A DNA stretch of 64,000 nt from Amycolatopsis umgeniensis. GTDB taxonomy: Bacteria; Actinomycetota; Actinomycetes; Mycobacteriales; Pseudonocardiaceae. Numbering within the stretch: position 1 is the first letter of the stretch; each line of letters starts with the position of its first letter. The notes under the pieces are model-generated. The model saw only the letters and a program-made list of their open reading frames with translations. It did not search any database and was not told where the DNA came from. A program made the translations under genes and the position numbers. The stretch covers positions 7,130,001 to 7,194,000 of the forward strand of contig NZ_JACHMX010000001.1 of assembly GCF_014205155.1 (NCBI RefSeq), given 5' to 3'. This document shows positions 55,910-64,000 of this stretch, in pieces.

Positions 55910-57547
55910 GTGTCGGTGCCTACTTCAGATCCCCGCAGCGGTCCCGCCGTCGAAAGCGGGTCCGGCGCGACGGCTGCCCAGGTCCCGGACAGCCCGGTCA
56001 AGGCCGTCGCCGCACCCCCTCGTCCGGCCAGGATCGAGCCGATGCCGCTGGGCACCCTGCTCGCCAGGGCGGGCGCGCGGCTCGTGGTGGGCGGTGACGA
56101 CTACCCGTCGTCGGCCGAGCTGACGGTCACGGGCAGCACGCTGCGCGCGCAGCACGTCCTCCCCGGTGACCTCTTCGCCGCGCTTCCCGGTGCCCGTGCC
56201 CACGGCGCGGACTTCAGCGACCAGGCCATCGCCTCCGGTGCGGCCGCGGTGCTCACCGACGAGGCGGGCGCCGAGCGTCCCGTGCTCCGCGACGCAGGGG
56301 TGCCGATCCTGGTGCATCCGGACCCGCGCGCCGCGCTCGGCGAGATCGCGGCCTGGATCTACGGCGAGCCGTCGCTGGAGCTTTCGGTCCTCGGGATCAC
56401 CGGGACGTCCGGCAAGACCACGACGTCCTACCTGGTCGACGCCGGGCTCAAAGCGGCCGGGCTCACCACCGGGCTGATCGGCACGGTCGAGACCCGGATC
56501 GCGGGCGAGCGGCTGGCCAGCGGGTTCACCACCCCCGAGGCGCCGGATCTGCAGGCGCTCCTCGCGGTGATGGTGGAACGCGGGGTCACGCACGTCCCGA
56601 TGGAGGTCTCCAGCCACGCGCTGTCGCTGGGCCGGGTCAACGGCACGCGGTTCGCGGTCGGGGCCTTCACCAACCTCTCCCAGGACCACCTGGACTTCCA
56701 CAAGGACATGGAGGAGTACTTCGCCGCCAAGTCGCTGCTGTTCGACGGCCGCTCCACCGCCGAGGTGGTCGTCGTCGACAGCGCCTGGGGCCACGCTCTC
56801 CTCACCCCGCACACGGTGACCGTCTCCACCGAGCCGGGAACGGACGCGCTGTGGCGCGCCACCGACCTGACGCCCACGCCCGCGGGGGAGCAGACCTTCA
56901 CCCTCCACGGCCCCGACGGCCTCGCCGCCTCGGCGAAGATCCCGCTGCCGGGTGAGTTCAACGTGGCGAACGCCGTGCTCGCCGCCGCGATCCTCGACAC
57001 CGCCGGCGTCCCGCTCGAAGCCATCGTCGCCGGGCTCGCCTCGGTCGAGGTGCCGGGCCGGATGGAGCGGGTCTACCTCGGCCAGCCGTTCACCGCGGTG
57101 GTCGACTACGCGCACAAGCCCGCCGCGGTCGCGCAGGGGCTCGACGCCTTGCGCGCCCGCACCGAGGGCCGCATCATCACCGTCCTCGGCTGCGGCGGCG
57201 ACCGTGACACCGCGAAGCGCCCGGTGATGGGCGAGGCGGCGGTCCGGCGCAGCGAGGTGCTGATCGTGACCGACGACAACCCGCGTTCGGAGGATCCGGC
57301 CGCGATCCGGGCGGCGATGCTGGCCGGTGCCCGCAACGCCGGACCGGCGCTGGGCGGCGAGATCCTCGAGATCGCCGATCGCCGGGAAGCCATCGTCCAC
57401 GCGGTCGAACTCGCCCGGCCCGGGGACATCGTGCTCATCGCGGGCAAGGGCCACGAGACCGGCCAGGAGGTCCAGGGTGTCGTGCACCCGTTCTCCGACC
57501 GGGACGAGCTCGCCTCCGCCATCCGCAGACGTCTGGAGACAGTGTGA
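55910..57547 (+). CDS. murE: UDP-MurNAc-tripeptide ligase, meso-DAP-adding
   Basis: A Mur ligase of about 545 residues that adds meso-diaminopimelate to UDP-MurNAc-L-Ala-D-Glu. The ATP loop is ITGTSGKTTT (about 163-172). MEVSSHALSLGR and the C-terminal DNPRSEDP, the Asp-Asn-Pro-Arg box that selects meso-DAP over lysine, are present. The first 45 residues are unstructured. GTG at 55910 or 55916 are possible starts; 55910 is chosen for its distance from a -10 box. It overlaps murF by four bases. Confidence 0.94.
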   Translation: MSVPTSDPRSGPAVESGSGATAAQVPDSPVKAVAAPPRPARIEPMPLGTLLARAGARLVVGGDDYPSSAELTVTGSTLRAQHVLPGDLFAALPGARAHGADFSDQAIASGAAAVLTDEAGAERPVLRDAGVPILVHPDPRAALGEIAAWIYGEPSLELSVLGITGTSGKTTTSYLVDAGLKAAGLTTGLIGTVETRIAGERLASGFTTPEAPDLQALLAVMVERGVTHVPMEVSSHALSLGRVNGTRFAVGAFTNLSQDHLDFHKDMEEYFAAKSLLFDGRSTAEVVVVDSAWGHALLTPHTVTVSTEPGTDALWRATDLTPTPAGEQTFTLHGPDGLAASAKIPLPGEFNVANAVLAAAILDTAGVPLEAIVAGLASVEVPGRMERVYLGQPFTAVVDYAHKPAAVAQGLDALRARTEGRIITVLGCGGDRDTAKRPVMGEAAVRRSEVLIVTDDNPRSEDPAAIRAAMLAGARNAGPALGGEILEIADRREAIVHAVELARPGDIVLIAGKGHETGQEVQGVVHPFSDRDELASAIRRRLETV

Positions 57548-59076
57548 TCGTGCTCAGCCTCGCCGAGATCGCCGGCATCGTCGGCGGCAGGCTGCATCGG
57601 ACCGACGGCACCGCCGAGGTCACTGGAAGCGTCGAATTCGACACCCGCGAGATCACGCCCGGCGGACTGTTCGTCGCGCTGCCCGGGGCGAAGGTCGACG
57701 GCCATGACTTCGCGGCGAGGGCCGTCGAGTCCGGCGCCGTCGCGGTGCTCGCGGCCCGCGAGGTCGACGCCCCGGCCGTGATCGTGCCGCCGCTGGACGC
57801 CGGTGTCGCGCACGACCGGGCGTTCGCGCTGGTCTCCGACAAGGACGGGGCGGGTGCCGCGGTGCTGGCCGCGCTGGCCAAGCTCGCCCGCCACGTGATC
57901 CAGAAGCTTTCCAGTGACCACCTGACCGTCGTCGGGGTCACCGGTTCGGCGGGCAAGACCTCCACCAAGGACATCATCGCCCAGCTGCTGGAGCCGCTCG
58001 GCCCGACGGTCGCGCCGCCGGGATCGTTCAACAACGAGCTCGGCCACCCCTGGACGGCGCTGCGGGCCGACGCCTCGACCCGGCAGCTGGTGCTGGAGCT
58101 GTCCGCCCGCGGGCCCGGCCACATCGCCGAGCTGGCGTCCATCGCGCCGCCGCGGATCGGGGTCGTGCTCAACGTCGGCACCGCGCACGTCGGCGAGTTC
58201 GGTTCGCGCGAGGGCATCGCCAAGGGCAAGGGCGAGCTCGTCGAGGCGCTGCCGAGCGCGGAAGACGGCGGTGTCGCGGTCCTGAACCTCGACGACCCGT
58301 ACGTCGCGGCGATGGCGAGCCGCACGAGCGCGCGGGTGGTGTTCGTCGGCGAGAGCGAGTCCGCGCAGGTCCGCGCCGTCGACATCACCCTCGACGACGA
58401 GGCGCGCGCGTCGTTCCGCCTGGTCACCCCGGACGGCGAGGCGCCGGTGAAGCTGCCGCTCTACGGCGAGCACCAAGTCGGCAACGCGCTCAGCGCCGCC
58501 GCCGTGGCGCTGGAGATGGGCTCGACGACCGAGGAGGTCGCGGCGCGTCTGTCGGGTCTCGAGCGGCGCTCAGAGCGCCGTATGGAGGTCAGCACCCGGT
58601 CCGACGGTGTCACGGTGCTCAACGACTCGTTCAACGCCAGCCCCGAGTCGATGCGGGCCGCCCTCAAGGCGCTCGCGTCGATGAGCGCGAAGCGCCGTTC
58701 CTGGGCCGTGCTCGGCGTGATGGGGGACCTCGGCGAAGACTCCGTCGCCGCGCACGACGGCATCGGCAGGCTCGTCGTCCGGCTCAACATCGACAAGCTC
58801 GTGGTCATCGGACAGGCCGCCTCGGCCACGCATCAAGGCGCGCAGCAGGAGGGTTCCTGGGGCGAGGAGTCGGTACTGGTACCCGACGTCGAGGCCGCCA
58901 TCGCCCTGCTGCATGATCAGCTCCGCGCGGGAGACGTGGTGCTGGTGAAGGCGTCCAAGGCCGCCGCGCTGTGGAGGGTGGCCGACGCCGTGCTCGCCTC
59001 CCCGACAACGATCGTGGAAACCCCTGTAGTACCCCCTTCCCCCTCACAAGAACGCTCGAACGGTGGTGACGCGTGA
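57544..59076 (+). CDS. murF: UDP-MurNAc-tripeptide-D-alanyl-D-alanine ligase
   Basis: A 510-residue Mur ligase completing the UDP-MurNAc-pentapeptide by adding D-Ala-D-Ala. The substrate domain begins [16 protein letters not shown]. The ATP loop is [13 protein letters not shown] (about 138-150), with [13 protein letters not shown] after it and the C-terminal [17 protein letters not shown]. Start at GTG, overlapping murE by four bases; the end overlaps mraY by four bases. A polar C-terminal extension ([16 protein letters not shown]) is present. Confidence 0.95.
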   Translation: MIVLSLAEIAGIVGGRLHRTDGTAEVTGSVEFDTREITPGGLFVALPGAKVDGHDFAARAVESGAVAVLAAREVDAPAVIVPPLDAGVAHDRAFALVSDKDGAGAAVLAALAKLARHVIQKLSSDHLTVVGVTGSAGKTSTKDIIAQLLEPLGPTVAPPGSFNNELGHPWTALRADASTRQLVLELSARGPGHIAELASIAPPRIGVVLNVGTAHVGEFGSREGIAKGKGELVEALPSAEDGGVAVLNLDDPYVAAMASRTSARVVFVGESESAQVRAVDITLDDEARASFRLVTPDGEAPVKLPLYGEHQVGNALSAAAVALEMGSTTEEVAARLSGLERRSERRMEVSTRSDGVTVLNDSFNASPESMRAALKALASMSAKRRSWAVLGVMGDLGEDSVAAHDGIGRLVVRLNIDKLVVIGQAASATHQGAQQEGSWGEESVLVPDVEAAIALLHDQLRAGDVVLVKASKAAALWRVADAVLASPTTIVETPVVPPSPSQERSNGGDA

Positions 59077-60158
59077 TCAGCATCCTGATCGCGGCGGCGG
59101 CGGGCCTGCTGGTCTCCATCCTCCTCACTCCCTATCTGATCCGGGTCTTCTCCCGGCAGGGCTTCGGCCAGGAGATCCGGGAGGAAGGACCGCAGGGACA
59201 CAAATCCAAACGCGGTACCCCGACGATGGGTGGTGTCGCGATCATCGTCGCGATGGTCGTCGGGTATTTCGTGGCTCATCTGATCAGCTCGCTCAGCGGC
59301 GGCAACGGCACCGGCGGCCCGTCCGCTTCGGGTCTGCTGGTGCTCGCGCTGGCGGTGGGTCTCGGGATCGTCGGGTTCCTCGACGACTTCATCAAGATCC
59401 GCAAGCAGCGCAACCTCGGGCTGAACAAGACCGCGAAACTGGTCGGCCAGCTGGTGGTCACGATCGGCTTCGCGATCCTGGCGCTGCAATTCGCCGACGA
59501 GCGCGGGCTGACCCCGGCGTCGGAGAGCCTGTCCTACGTGCGTGACCTCGCGCTGATCACCTTCCCGTCGGTGTTCTTCGTGATCTTCTGCTACATCGTC
59601 ATCTCGGGCTGGTCGAACGCGGTGAACTTCACCGACGGCCTCGACGGGCTCGCCGGCGGCACCGCGGCGATGGTGCTGGCGACCTACGTCGTCATCGCCT
59701 TCTGGCAGACCCGCCTCTCGTGCGCGGTCACCCCGCAGGCCGCCTGCTACGACGTCCGTGACCCGCTGGACCTGGCCGTGGTGGCCGCCGCGGCGACCGG
59801 TGCCTGTGTCGGGTTCCTCTGGTGGAACGCGGCCCCGGCGAAGATCTTCATGGGCGACACCGGTTCGCTGGCCCTCGGTGGCCTCGTCGCCGGTCTGTCG
59901 ATGACCACCCGCACCGAACTGCTCGCCATCGTCATCGGCGGTCTGTTCATGGTCGAGATGATCTCGGTGGTCGCGCAGATCGCGGTGTTCCGCACGACCA
60001 GGCGGCGGCTGTTCCGGATGGCCCCGTTCCATCACCACTTCGAACTCGCGGGCTGGGCGGAGACCACGGTCATCATCCGGTTCTGGCTGCTCTCGGCCAT
60101 CTGCTGCATGTTCGGTCTCGGCCTGTTCTACAGCGAACAGCTCGGTCTCGGGGGTTAA
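59073..60158 (+). CDS. mraY: Phospho-MurNAc-pentapeptide translocase
   Basis: A 361-residue membrane enzyme with about ten helices that transfers phospho-MurNAc-pentapeptide to undecaprenyl phosphate, forming lipid [14 protein letters not shown] is the family signature near the N-terminus. FLDDFIK holds the Asp pair. [12 protein letters not shown] and the histidine loop [13 protein letters not shown] complete the active site. It starts at GTG in a four-base overlap with murF; murD follows after three bases. Confidence 0.96.
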   Translation: MISILIAAAAGLLVSILLTPYLIRVFSRQGFGQEIREEGPQGHKSKRGTPTMGGVAIIVAMVVGYFVAHLISSLSGGNGTGGPSASGLLVLALAVGLGIVGFLDDFIKIRKQRNLGLNKTAKLVGQLVVTIGFAILALQFADERGLTPASESLSYVRDLALITFPSVFFVIFCYIVISGWSNAVNFTDGLDGLAGGTAAMVLATYVVIAFWQTRLSCAVTPQAACYDVRDPLDLAVVAAAATGACVGFLWWNAAPAKIFMGDTGSLALGGLVAGLSMTTRTELLAIVIGGLFMVEMISVVAQIAVFRTTRRRLFRMAPFHHHFELAGWAETTVIIRFWLLSAICCMFGLGLFYSEQLGLGG

Positions 60159-60161
60159 GCG

Positions 60162-61580
60162 GTGGAGCTCGCCGGTCGTCACGTCCTCGTCGCCGGTGCC
60201 GGGGTCACCGGCAAATCCGTCGTCCCCGTCCTGCGGGAGCTGGGCGCGCGGATCACCGTCACCGACGGCAACGCCGAACGGCTGGCGGAGCTCGAAGGCC
60301 AGCTCGGTCGAAACCATGGCGCCGAGCTGGTGCCCGGTCTGTCGGAGCCGCCCGAAGGTGTCGAGCTGGTCGTGACCAGCCCGGGCTGGAAGCCGACGTC
60401 ACCCCTGCTGGTGGCGGCGGCCGAAGCGGGCATCGAGGTGATCGGTGACGTCGAGCTGGCCTGGCGCGCCGGGCAGCTGCGTGACAAGCCCCCGGTGTGG
60501 CTCGCGATCACCGGTACCAACGGCAAGACCACCACGGTCGGGATGCTGGAGTCGATCCTGCGTTCCGCCGGGGTCGACGCCGTGGCCTGCGGGAACGTCG
60601 GTTTCGCGGTGCTCGACGCGGTGCGTGCCGGGCACGAGGTGCTCGCCGTGGAGCTGTCGAGCTTCCAGCTGCACTGGTCGTCCACGCTGGCCCCGCTCGC
60701 CTCGGTGGTGCTGAACCTCGCTGAGGATCACCTCGACTGGCACGGCTCGATGGAGGAGTACGCGGCCGCGAAGGGGCGGATCCACGACCACTCGCGGAAC
60801 GTGGTGCACAACCTGCACGAGGAGTGGTCCGGCCGGCTCGCCGACGCGCACGCTCCCGAAGGCGCCCGTCGCGTCGCCTTCGGCATGGACACCCCGCGCC
60901 CCGGCGAACTCGGGATCGTGGAAGACCTGCTGGTCGACCGCGCTTTCGTCGCCGACCCGGCGACCAGCGCCGACGAACTCGGCACGCTGGCCGACGTCCG
61001 TCCGGCCGGTCCGCACAACGTCTCCAACGCGCTCGCCGCGGCCGCGCTGGCCCGCGCGTACGGCGTCAGCGGCGAGGACGTCGCCAAGGGCCTGCGCGAG
61101 TACCGCCCCGCCCCGCACCGCGCCGAGGAGATCGGAGAGATCGACGGCGTCCGGTACATCAACGACTCCAAGGCGACCAACCCGCACGCGGCGAGTGGAT
61201 CACTGCGCGCGCATCTGAACGTCGTCTGGATCGCCGGTGGCCAGCTCAAGGGCGCTTCCGTGGACGAGCTCGTCGGCTCGATCGCCGGCAGGCTCCGCGG
61301 GGTCGTGCTGTTCGGCGTGGATTCACCCGTGATCGCCGCCGCTGTTGCGCGACACGCGCCGGATGTCCCGGTCAACAGCCTCCCTTCGGGTGACGATGAC
61401 ACCATGACTGCGGCGGTGAAGGCGGCCCGCGCCCTGGCGCGCCCTGGAGATGTGGTGCTGCTGGCCCCCGCCGCGGCGTCGTTGGACATGTACTCGAGCT
61501 ACGGCGCACGCGGCGACGCGTTCGCGAGCGCGGTCCGTGTCCTGCGCGACGGTGCGGGGGAGACCAGTGACGGCGGTTGA
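60162..61580 (+). CDS. murD: UDP-MurNAc-L-alanine:D-glutamate ligase
   Basis: A 472-residue Mur ligase adding D-Glu to UDP-MurNAc-L-Ala. The N-terminal Rossmann domain begins ELAGRHVLVAGAGVTGKSVV. The ATP loop is AITGTNGKTTT (about 113-123). Downstream motifs: LNLAEDHLDWHGSMEEY, PAPHRAEEIGEIDGVRYINDSKATNPHAA and APAAASLDMYSSYGARGDAF. It starts at GTG. Its last 14 bases overlap the start of ftsW. Confidence 0.95.
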   Translation: MELAGRHVLVAGAGVTGKSVVPVLRELGARITVTDGNAERLAELEGQLGRNHGAELVPGLSEPPEGVELVVTSPGWKPTSPLLVAAAEAGIEVIGDVELAWRAGQLRDKPPVWLAITGTNGKTTTVGMLESILRSAGVDAVACGNVGFAVLDAVRAGHEVLAVELSSFQLHWSSTLAPLASVVLNLAEDHLDWHGSMEEYAAAKGRIHDHSRNVVHNLHEEWSGRLADAHAPEGARRVAFGMDTPRPGELGIVEDLLVDRAFVADPATSADELGTLADVRPAGPHNVSNALAAAALARAYGVSGEDVAKGLREYRPAPHRAEEIGEIDGVRYINDSKATNPHAASGSLRAHLNVVWIAGGQLKGASVDELVGSIAGRLRGVVLFGVDSPVIAAAVARHAPDVPVNSLPSGDDDTMTAAVKAARALARPGDVVLLAPAAASLDMYSSYGARGDAFASAVRVLRDGAGETSDGG

Positions 61581-63051
61581 CGAAAAGAAGCGCGAGCCCG
61601 CGCCACGGCAGCGCAAGTCCCGTGAGCGCAAGGAAAGCCCGTTCGTCGCCTTCCGCACCGCGCTGACGGCGTGGCTTTCGAGGCCGCTCGCCTCGTTCCA
61701 CCTGGTACTCGCGCTCACCGGTGTGCTGACCGTGATCGGCGCCGTGATGGTGCTGTCCGCGTCCTCGGTCGCTTCGTACAACCCCAAGACCGGCACCGGG
61801 GTGTACGCCCAGTTCAGCAAGCACCTCATGTTCGTCGCGATCGGCGCGGCGGTGTTCTGGGTCGGGCTGCGGGTGCCGCTGGAACGCGTCCGGCGGCTGT
61901 CGGCGACGGCGACCGTGGTCTGCCTCGGGCTGCTCGTGCTGGTGCTGACCCCGCTCGGGTCCGAGGTCAACGGCTCGCAGGGCTGGTTCCGGCTCGGCGG
62001 GTTCGCCTTCCAGCCGGTCGAGGCCGCCAAGGTCGCGCTGGCCTTCTGGGGCGCGCACATCCTGGTGATCAAGTACAACATCATCAACCAGTGGCGGCAT
62101 CTGCTCGTCCCGGTCGTGCCGATCGCGCTGCTGATGTTCGCGCTGGTCATGATGCAGCCCGACCTCGGCGGCACGGTCACTCTCGCGGTGGTGCTGCTGG
62201 CCCTGCTGTGGTTCGCGGGCGCACCGAAACGGCTGTTCGGCGTCATCCTCGCGGGTGGTCTCGCCGGGATCCTGGTGCTGGCCATCATCGCGCCGTACCG
62301 GCTCGCGCGGGTCATGTCGTTCGTCTCCGGCGACCCGGACACCAGCGCGGACGGCTTCCAGGCCAACCAGGCGAAACTCGCGCTCGCCGACGGCGGGATG
62401 TTCGGCAAGGGCCTCGGGCAGGGCCAGTCCAACTGGGGCTACCTGCCGAACGTGCAGAACGACTTCATCTTCGCCCTGATCGGCGAGGAGCTCGGTTTCA
62501 TCGGCTGCGTGGTCGTGCTGGGGCTGTTCGCCGGGGTCGCCGTGGTCGGCCTGCGGATCGCCACCCGCAACCTCGACCCGTGGATCCGCATCGTGTCCGG
62601 CACGCTGACCGTCTTCCTGGTCGCGCAGGCCGGTATCAACATCGGCTACGTGGTCGGCCTGCTGCCGGTCACCGGGGTCACGCTGCCGCTGATCTCCTAC
62701 GGCGGGACGTCGCTGGTGATCACCATGCTCATCATGGGGATCCTCGCGAACGCCGCCCGGCACGAACCGGAGGCGGTGGCCGCACTGCGCTCGCAGGGGC
62801 CGGGTAAATTCGGACGCCTGCTGAGGCTTCCCGCGCCCGAGCCGTACCGCCCGCCCGCCAAGCGCAAGGGCACCGCGGCCAGGGGCGGTACCGCCAAGGC
62901 GGCGAGGCCCGCGCCGAGGACGGCGAGGCCTTCGCCCGCCCAGGAACGGCGCCGTTCGGTGCGGGAACCCGGCAGGCGGACGGCCGCGCGAACGGCAGTG
63001 AACCGCGGTACCGCGAAACGGGGTACCGCAAACCGGAGAGGTCATAGGTGA
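61567..63051 (+). CDS. ftsW: Septal peptidoglycan glycosyltransferase FtsW (SEDS)
   Basis: A 494-residue SEDS polymerase of lipid II with about ten membrane helices, working with FtsI. The GTG at 61567 lies inside the end of murD; the first 35 residues are basic. Conserved stretches include [52 protein letters not shown] and ISYGGTSLV. The cytoplasmic C-terminal tail (about 95 residues) is rich in Lys, Arg, Ala and Pro, as in actinobacteria. Four bases overlap murG. Confidence 0.95.
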   Translation: MTAVDEKKREPAPRQRKSRERKESPFVAFRTALTAWLSRPLASFHLVLALTGVLTVIGAVMVLSASSVASYNPKTGTGVYAQFSKHLMFVAIGAAVFWVGLRVPLERVRRLSATATVVCLGLLVLVLTPLGSEVNGSQGWFRLGGFAFQPVEAAKVALAFWGAHILVIKYNIINQWRHLLVPVVPIALLMFALVMMQPDLGGTVTLAVVLLALLWFAGAPKRLFGVILAGGLAGILVLAIIAPYRLARVMSFVSGDPDTSADGFQANQAKLALADGGMFGKGLGQGQSNWGYLPNVQNDFIFALIGEELGFIGCVVVLGLFAGVAVVGLRIATRNLDPWIRIVSGTLTVFLVAQAGINIGYVVGLLPVTGVTLPLISYGGTSLVITMLIMGILANAARHEPEAVAALRSQGPGKFGRLLRLPAPEPYRPPAKRKGTAARGGTAKAARPAPRTARPSPAQERRRSVREPGRRTAARTAVNRGTAKRGTANRRGHR

Positions 63052-64000
63052 ACAACCCCGTTAGAGCGGACGCCGCAGCCGAGGTCGCGGGCAAGGCGCC
63101 GGTGGTCGTGGTCGCCGGTGGCGGCACCGCAGGACACATCGAACCCGCTCTCGCCCTCGCCGACGCGGTGATGCGCCTGCGTCCCGACGCGAAGGTGATC
63201 GCGCTGGGGACCGAGCGCGGGCTGGAGAACAAGCTCGTCCCGGCGCGGGGCTACCCGCTGGAGCTGATCCCACCGGTGCCGATGCCGCGCAAGCCGACCC
63301 CCGAGCTGCTGAAGATGCCGCTGAAGGTCCGCGACTCGGTCAAGCGCACCCGTGACGTCCTGGAGCGGGTCGGCGCGGACGTCGTCGTCGGGTTCGGCGG
63401 TTACGTCGCGCTTCCGGCGTACCTCGCCGCGCGCGGGCGCACGCCGATCGTGGTGCACGAGGCCAACGAGAAGCCGGGCCTGGCGAACAAGGTCGGCGCG
63501 CGGTTCGCCGTCCGCGTCGCCGTCGCCGTCCCGGGGACGCCGCTGGCGAAGGCCGAGGTCATCGGCATCCCGCTGCGGCGCTCCATCACCTCGCTCGACA
63601 GGGCCGCGCTGCGCGCCGAGGCCCGTGAGTTCTTCGGGCTCGACCCCGACGCCCCGACGCTGCTGGTCTTCGGCGGCTCGCAGGGCGCGGTGTCGATCAA
63701 CGGCGCGGTCTCCGGCGCTGCCAAGGAGTTCGCGGACGCCGGTGTCGGTGTCCTGCACGCCCACGGGCCGAAGAACACGCTGGTCGCCCAGGAGTTCCCC
63801 GGCAGGCCCGCGTACGTCCCGGTGCCGTATCTGGAGCGCATGGACCTGGCCTACGCCGCCGCCGACGCGGTGGTGTGCCGTTCCGGAGCGATGACCGTCG
63901 CCGAGGTCTCCGCGGTCGGCCTGCCCGCGGTGTTCGTCCCGCTGCCGTACGGCAACGGCGAACAGGCGGTCAACGCCCGGCCCGCGGTCGACGCGGGAGC
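63048..64000 (+). CDS. murG: UDP-GlcNAc transferase MurG (5' part)
   Basis: The GTG at 63048 overlaps the ftsW stop by four bases and the frame stays open to the window end (about 317 codons), so the 3' end is missing. MurG adds GlcNAc to lipid I to make lipid [22 protein letters not shown] is the first glycine loop; [14 protein letters not shown] and [12 protein letters not shown] follow. [14 protein letters not shown] and [24 protein letters not shown] are in the C-terminal donor domain. The first 15 residues are a polar extension. Confidence 0.95.
   Translation, partial: MNNPVRADAAAEVAGKAPVVVVAGGGTAGHIEPALALADAVMRLRPDAKVIALGTERGLENKLVPARGYPLELIPPVPMPRKPTPELLKMPLKVRDSVKRTRDVLERVGADVVVGFGGYVALPAYLAARGRTPIVVHEANEKPGLANKVGARFAVRVAVAVPGTPLAKAEVIGIPLRRSITSLDRAALRAEAREFFGLDPDAPTLLVFGGSQGAVSINGAVSGAAKEFADAGVGVLHAHGPKNTLVAQEFPGRPAYVPVPYLERMDLAYAAADAVVCRSGAMTVAEVSAVGLPAVFVPLPYGNGEQAVNARPAVDAG

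Overview
This is a high-GC actinobacterial chromosome segment, most likely from the Pseudonocardiaceae and Amycolatopsis-like. That assignment is inference from gene order, codon use and protein style; no 16S rRNA or database search was available. I see no tRNA, rRNA, CRISPR array, prophage or intact insertion sequence. The window opens inside a YcaQ-type gene and closes inside murG.

Layout. 1-9.5 kb: end of a YcaQ-like glycosylase gene, a cluster of palindromes, a DUF4097/ribbon-helix-helix pair, then thyX, an ACT-domain gene, a membrane Ser/Thr kinase, dapA, RNase J and a pentapeptide-repeat protein. 9.5-18.3 kb: a vWA lipid- or membrane-anchored protein, an amino-acid permease, a DUF305 lipoprotein, an EamA exporter, an orphan ESX-like alpha/beta hydrolase module, WrbA and an acyltransferase. 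18.4-22.7 kb: ftsK followed by a decayed RloA/RloB (AbiL-like) defence pair. 22.7-26 kb: a lipoprotein, a nitroreductase/hydrolase operon divergent from a CGNR regulator with an AT-rich palindrome between them, then argA. 26.1-33 kb: rimO-pgsA-cinA-clgR, an ECF41 sigma factor with its carboxymuconolactone-decarboxylase partner, and pspA-pspM. This follows the mycobacterial ftsK/argA/pgsA3/clgR/pspA neighbourhood, with the ECF41 pair inserted. 33-43 kb: an allophanate-hydrolase-like protein lacking its whole catalytic triad, pyrD, a GNAT enzyme, adenosine deaminase, nei2, a ParA ATPase, a methyltransferase, dinB and a DUF3040 protein. 43-50.9 kb: a moxR-DUF58-transglutaminase operon, then a second orphan ESX-like set (WXG-like, DUF3558 lipoprotein, PPE-like, EspG-like). 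51-64 kb: the division and cell-wall cluster mraZ-rsmH-ftsL-ftsI-murE-murF-mraY-murD-ftsW-murG, with start/stop overlaps at most junctions.

Most of the window is housekeeping: nucleotide, lysine/meso-DAP and peptidoglycan synthesis, chromosome segregation, RNA decay and envelope stress. The unusual material is the triad-less amidase, the dead RloAB pair, several dispersed palindrome families with shared terminal inverted repeats, a phased MraZ-box array with two opposite-strand clusters upstream of it, and readable operators (ClgR box, CGNR palindrome, RHH palindrome, ECF41 promoters).
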